Part shown: one piece after another, positions 61,686-64,000 of the stretch
Numbering within the stretch: the stretch's first letter is position 1
Layout: each line of letters starts with the position of its first letter
Source of the DNA: Amoebidium appalachense
Taxonomy: Eukaryota; Ichthyosporea
DNA: 64,000 nucleotides
Direction of reading: 5' to 3'
Assembly: GCA_963693365.1 (NCBI GenBank)
Contig: CAVNZM010000010.1
Location: 6,014,001-6,078,000 of the forward strand
The notes under the pieces: model-generated
Seen by the model: the letters and a program-made list of their open reading frames with translations, nothing else
Databases searched by the model: none
Told to the model about the DNA's origin: nothing
Translations under genes and position numbers: made by a program

Positions 61686-62360
61686 TTGAGGCCGGCGGAG
61701 GGGTCCATTTATTATGGCTCTTTCTTGTTTAACTAACCGGTCTGAGGGAGACAGTACATTAATCTCAGAAGGAAAAAATAATTAAAACCATCCCGGCAGC
61801 AACACTTTACACGATTTAAAAAACATTCTAACAAGACTGGAAGTGCCTTACGAGTGTTCAAAACATTTGACCCACAATCAGTCACTAAACATGCAGCTAC
61901 ATTAAAACCGGGGCCCGGTCTATTCATATCTGGTGGCAGCCTCAATTGGTCTACCTGTGCACACAGTCATGCTGTGCACACGGGTCTGGCACCTCTATTG
62001 TCACTGAGAAAAGACGGCCACCAAAACCACAACTGCAGAAAACGACATGGTGTTATACTCGGGGATGATCTGATGGGGTATACTCGGGGATGATCTGCCC
62101 CCATCCATCCCCCTCTCCTTCCCCCCCCTCCCCCCCCCCCCCTCCCTCCCTCCACCCCCAACCTTCTTACCCTCTCTCCCTTCCCTCCACTCCCTCCCCC
62201 CTCCCCTCTTCCCTCCAAAAATCCCCCTTGGTTGTGGGGGCACACACTTACTCACCACCTACCTAACTGTTCCATGATTATCAATTGTAAATAACGACGA
62301 CAGAATTATGACATCGATGATTCTGATGATTTTAAGTATATGGGGGCAGAAAAAAAAGGA
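60195..62360 (-). repeat. Tandemly repeated 1.5-kb module with exon-like segments (two copies and a partial third)
   Basis: Three similar blocks are visible: 60351-60830, 61852-62350 and a partial one at 60200-60300. Each keeps, on the - strand, an exon-like segment 'a' (60713-60801; 62263-62322; part at 60255-60290) and the two full copies keep segment 'b' (60351-60546; 61852-62032) with CTGCAG acceptors and GTAAGG donors. Segment a encodes 'IIDILLSDDFVVIIH' then 'LCRDHREQL' in one copy and a 29-bp-shortened version in the other. Segment b encodes 'CGFQLGDRLFSL' versus 'CGFGGRLFSV' near its start and 'TDCGTNVLNARK' versus 'TDCGSNVLNTRK' in another frame near its end. Frames are not maintained across segments, so this looks like a decayed or partial multi-exon gene. 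I do not recognise the protein. Confidence 0.55.
60840..61440. repeat. Long compound (GT)n array between module copies
   Basis: About 600 bp of GT-based sequence in several pure runs separated by short interruptions (GTCATGTGT, GTGCCACACGG, CTGTCTGCCTCCCTG). A shorter array (62373-62580) sits at the same position next to the second module copy, so the array belongs to the repeated unit. Confidence 0.9.
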
Positions 62361-62371
62361 TCAAAAAGAAA

Positions 62372-62372
<1 letters not shown>

Positions 62373-62457
<85 letters not shown>

Positions 62458-62494
62458 CTACGGTGTGTGTGTGTGTGTGTGTGTGTGTGTCTTG

Positions 62495-62561
<67 letters not shown>

Positions 62562-62588
62562 CGTGTGCGTGTGCGTGTGTGTGTGTGG
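62373..62588. repeat. (GT)n array next to the second module copy
   Basis: Two long pure GT runs separated by CCTACG and CTTGTA interruptions, followed by GCGTGC variants. Confidence 0.9.
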
Positions 62589-63951
62589 GGAGGGGAAGAG
62601 AGAGGGGACGAAAAACAAATCGCCAAACCAGAGCAAATTGCCTCCTACACCACCTTCCTGCAGCTAGCCTGTGTGTGTATTTGTACCAGAACCGCCAACA
62701 GGTGATTTGGGGTGGGAGGGAAAGGAATAGGACATGTTTATTAGAATGAGATGACGGGGGGAGGGGGTGGGGGGAGGGTGGGGGGGCTAGATAGACAGCA
62801 ACAGTGTCTCCTTTTTTTTGCACATGGCATGCAGAAATAATAAACCTTGCGCATGTATGAGCTGCATGCCATTGGGCTGATGCACGTGACCAGATGCAGA
62901 CACCACTGTGCAGACCTGAATGGTGTCCACAGCAATAAGTGATCGGTGGAAACGGCGTGGGTCTGTGTTTCAGCGGCTTTGTAGGGGGTGACCATTTGCT
63001 CACATCTGACTGCCTCAGAGAAGCATCGACGACGACCGGCTGGATGCAGAAGTCAAGCTGCAATCGATTGGGCCATTGCATGCAGGTCACCCACCTGATT
63101 TGGGATTGTGACCCCAATGTGTTGCTACGAATTAGCACATGCTGGATTGTGGGACGGACATGGTGGAACACCCAGTCAGACACCCTAGGGATCGGACCAT
63201 CCCTCTTCTCCCCTCCTCCTCGGTTGAAATGAGGACGAGGAGCAGGACATTTCCACGAACAGCTTTGTCCCCCCCCCCCCCCCCCACCCCCTCCCCCACC
63301 CCCCTCCCCCACCCCCCCCGGCTCCCGCCCTTTCCCCCACCCCCTCACCCCCTCCCTCTTTGCTACGTGTGTGTGTAGATGTAGATTTGAAGGTTATACC
63401 TGTAGGTGTATGGGTGGCTGTAAGGAGCGGTGGTAAGCAAACCCACGCACGCCTGTGTGGTGTGTGTAAGGTATGTGTGTGTCCATACAACGTGTGAATG
63501 TGTGTGTTTGTGTGGTTGCTGCTGTTGACTTCAATTGCGCAAGTGCAAAGGGCCACGTTGGTTGTGTACTGATTGATGCCTTTTTAGGTTTGAACGTTAA
63601 CGTTAGTAGCAGCGTTGACTCATGATATGGCCTACACATTTGTTGGCGTTGCAACAATATAAAAGTTACTGGTGCATCAACTACTTTGGCCTTTAGGCGA
63701 CCACGCCACATTCCCCTATACTTTTAACTGGTGCCTTGTATTGGCTTGTATTAATACTCCCATTGCTGTGAGCAGTGGGCTGCCATATCAGACATCCTTT
63801 CAATCCTAACCGACATGGATACAAAGCATCATGATTCCTTTGGCAAACTCACTTGTTGTGCCTATAGCTAATCCTCAAGATCCGCTTTTGTAACCAACCC
63901 CCTCCCAACAAACTTCCGGCACTTTCACCATCATTCACGATTCCTTCCCAG

Positions 63952-63994
<43 letters not shown>

Positions 63995-64000
63995 ACAAAC
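62589..64000. other. Right end of window, no supported gene
   Basis: Contains a non-repetitive segment (62800-63245) with an unbroken frame on the - strand that lacks recognisable domains, then C/T- and GT-rich sequence, and ends in a C run at 63952-63994 with A-rich final bases. Some of the non-repetitive segment may be an exon of a neighbouring gene, but I cannot support a model. Confidence 0.4.

Noticed and set aside
63952-63994. C run at the window edge as a telomere or scaffold-end signal
   Set aside because: It is pure C without a telomere-type unit and resembles the many intronic and intergenic C-runs elsewhere in the window.

Overview
This is a stretch of eukaryotic nuclear DNA with many introns. 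Short GC-rich exons (mostly 60-240 bp, with canonical GT-AG borders) sit in introns dominated by long homopolymer C or G runs and (CA)n/(GT)n microsatellites. The gene set is a VPS13 lipid-transfer protein, RNA polymerase III subunit RPC4 and a lysyl oxidase with animal-like catalytic motifs. It contains a lysyl oxidase and is intron-rich but otherwise shows nothing animal-specific, so I infer a unicellular relative of animals (an ichthyosporean-like holozoan is one option) or an early-branching animal. I cannot name the species.

Layout. (1) 1-32,894, + strand: the 3' part of one very large VPS13 gene. I could place 52 exons (about 6.4 kb of coding sequence, about 2,140 residues); the first lies at the window edge and the stop is at 32,892-32,894. 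(2) 32,895-36,312: intergenic DNA with two long GT arrays. (3) 36,313-37,909, - strand: an F-box/leucine-rich-repeat gene without an identified first exon. (4) 39,749-46,000: a cluster of decayed mobile elements. It holds a 1,044-bp PIF/Harbinger-type inverted-repeat element with TTA target-site duplications, a 5'-truncated LINE on the - strand, a head-to-head pair of LTR-like repeats, an LTR-retrotransposon gag and protease on +, and a Ty3/gypsy-like reverse transcriptase fragment on -. (5) 47,031-54,532, - strand: a complete 10-exon RPC4 (POLR3D) gene. (6) 55,640-58,894, + strand: a complete 6-exon membrane-anchored lysyl oxidase gene, divergent from RPC4 across a 1.1-kb intergenic region. 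(7) 58,895-64,000: simple repeats plus a tandemly repeated 1.5-kb module whose copies keep splice-site-like borders and some coding similarity.

The three well-supported genes are housekeeping or cell-surface genes that are not obviously linked in function. The most unusual property of the window is the stereotyped intron design: a long C-run close behind the 5' splice site (26 of 51 placed VPS13 introns) and often a CA microsatellite running into the 3' splice site. One VPS13 exon carries a 1-nt deficit in a C6 run that breaks the frame, most simply an assembly or sequencing error. Exon borders were placed by eye from splice signals, phase and family similarity. No transcript or database search was available.
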